Source: Phallusia fumigata
Taxonomy: Eukaryota > Chordata > Ascidiacea > Phlebobranchia > Ascidiidae
NCBI GenBank assembly: GCA_008931825.1
Contig: QXVZ01026673.1
Coordinates: 1 to 29,011, forward strand
DNA length: 29,011 bases
Direction of reading: 5' to 3'
Position numbers and translations under genes: made by a program. Below, piece after piece: positions 28,901-29,011 of this stretch. Under the pieces are notes generated by a model that was not told the origin of the DNA, did not search any database, and saw only the letters and a list, made by a program, of their open reading frames with translations. Each line of letters starts with the position of its first letter. Positions within the stretch are counted from its first letter, which is position 1.

Positions 28901-29011
28901 ACGCTCGCACCCGAAGAAGTTGTGTCAGAATCTGAGGTGCTCCGCGTCCTTACACCCGTGTGTCCTTCCCTGTAAACGTGAAAGCTCTCCCTGCGTTTTA
29001 ACACTGGTCGG
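25930..29011 (-). CDS. BRPF1: BRPF-type bromodomain/PHD protein, C-terminal part with PWWP domain (partial)
   Basis: Five minus-strand exons chain in phase: 28883-29011 (open to the window edge), 27883-28004, 27032-27171, 26532-26686 and 25930-26155, ending in TGA. They encode a basic Ser-rich linker (NGTMKR then [10 protein letters not shown]) and then a PWWP domain split over three exons: [58 protein letters not shown]. The rest is a tail of the BRPF1/BRD1/BRPF3 type ([14 protein letters not shown], then RALLHRSRV). BRPF proteins scaffold MOZ/MORF/HBO1 histone acetyltransferase complexes; the PWWP binds H3K36-methylated nucleosomes. The PHD fingers and bromodomain lie beyond the right edge. 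The donor at 27883 (GGTG/GTAGGT) was chosen over a weaker one at 27898; both keep frame. The three vertebrate paralogues cannot be separated here. Confidence 0.92.
26830..26935. repeat. Degraded copy of the foldback family
   Basis: AATAACTGCCAGAGAACTTG near 26828, then AGCGATTGTTGCAACGATTG and ATTCACTATA, match arms and centre of the element at 13862-14090 with rearrangement. It lies in the BRPF intron between the second and third exons listed from the right (26687-27031). Confidence 0.5.
27297..27800. repeat. Three diverged tandem units of about 190-215 bases in a BRPF intron
   Basis: Units start near 27297, 27512 and 27701. Each begins with a form of AATGGGTAATA[T/C]GGGGTCAA and carries GTTACA, TGTGTGCA or a variant, TTGACCAAA and AACAAACCGGCGTT. 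Each unit is preceded by a GTTTTGGGG block. The last unit is cut short. Intron-only, no coding content. Confidence 0.75.
28015..28262. repeat. Foldback element, distal copy, in a BRPF intron
   Basis: It starts GAACACAAGATTTTATTCAA then GTAGCTTAAAT and GTGCCAGATAAC. The inverted partner near 28205-28255 is GTTCGCAATAAAATGTATTC and GTTCTGGCAGTTATG. The centre contains CACTGATGATGACGACAGCG and GCCGAAACG. It is the same family as 13862-14090. Confidence 0.7.
28399..28500. mobile_element. hAT-like MITE fragment
   Basis: It begins CCAGTGGTTCCAAACCTTTT, like the reversed right end of the element at 12411-12628. Its far end cannot be fixed, so the right boundary is approximate. Confidence 0.4.
28578..28826. 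mobile_element. hAT-type MITE, 249 bases, with terminal repeats and target duplication
   Basis: CAGAGTTGGATC at the left end and GATCCAACTCTG at the right end are perfect 12-base terminal inverted repeats starting CAG. The flanking octamers CTAACAAG (28570-28577) and CTAATAAG (28827-28834) agree at 7 of 8 bases, as expected for an 8-base hAT target duplication. The interior is built from AATTGTAATTGTAATT-type runs and their complements and should fold strongly. It lies in the BRPF intron 28005-28882. Confidence 0.85.

Overview
The window is metazoan nuclear DNA. Genes are split by short introns (about 70 to 1500 bases) with GT-AG ends, non-coding DNA is AT-rich, and small non-autonomous transposons are common. 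Gene style and gene set (compact multi-exon genes, a large EGF-containing adhesion GPCR, kinesin-9, RWDD2, BRPF) fit a tunicate such as Ciona. That species call is an inference. Only four protein-coding genes can be supported; other open frames are shadows or chance.

Layout. 1-2092: no recognisable gene. 2093-3944 (+): a KIF6-like kinesin-9 of two exons, 549 codons, whose protein ends in a predicted CaaX prenylation box (CTIL), with a poly(A) signal at 4415. 4421-5686: spacer with a short tandem repeat and a hAT-like MITE (5168-5583). 5687-22205 (+): a complete adhesion G-protein-coupled receptor. I could chain 25 exons with consistent phases into 1204 codons: signal peptide, an invertebrate-type extracellular module, three EGF modules, a HormR-like cysteine region, a GAIN domain with a canonical GPS, seven transmembrane helices and a short tail. 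Its introns hold an antisense 5S rRNA-like copy, tRNA-like/SINE pieces, foldback elements and MITEs. 22662-23904 (+): an RWDD2-like gene whose middle is missing at an undetermined base. 25930-29011 (-): the last five exons of a BRPF-type chromatin reader including its PWWP domain; the gene runs off the right edge. RWDD2 and BRPF are convergent.

Assembly quality. Five single undetermined bases occur (7293, 13861, 14133, 16888, 23504). At two of them (7293, 16888) the sequence after the n repeats the sequence before it, and at 13861 two copies of the same repeat flank the n. At 23504 a conserved protein segment is missing. They look like contig or haplotype joins. This matters most for an apparently duplicated receptor exon (6569-6680 and 7353-7464), which cannot be spliced twice in frame.

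The four genes have no evident shared pathway: cytoskeletal motor, cell-surface receptor, an RWD protein of unknown role, and a histone acetyltransferase scaffold. The observations most worth following are the short CaaX-tailed kinesin-9, the receptor architecture, the exon duplication and the foldback family carrying a hammerhead-like core.
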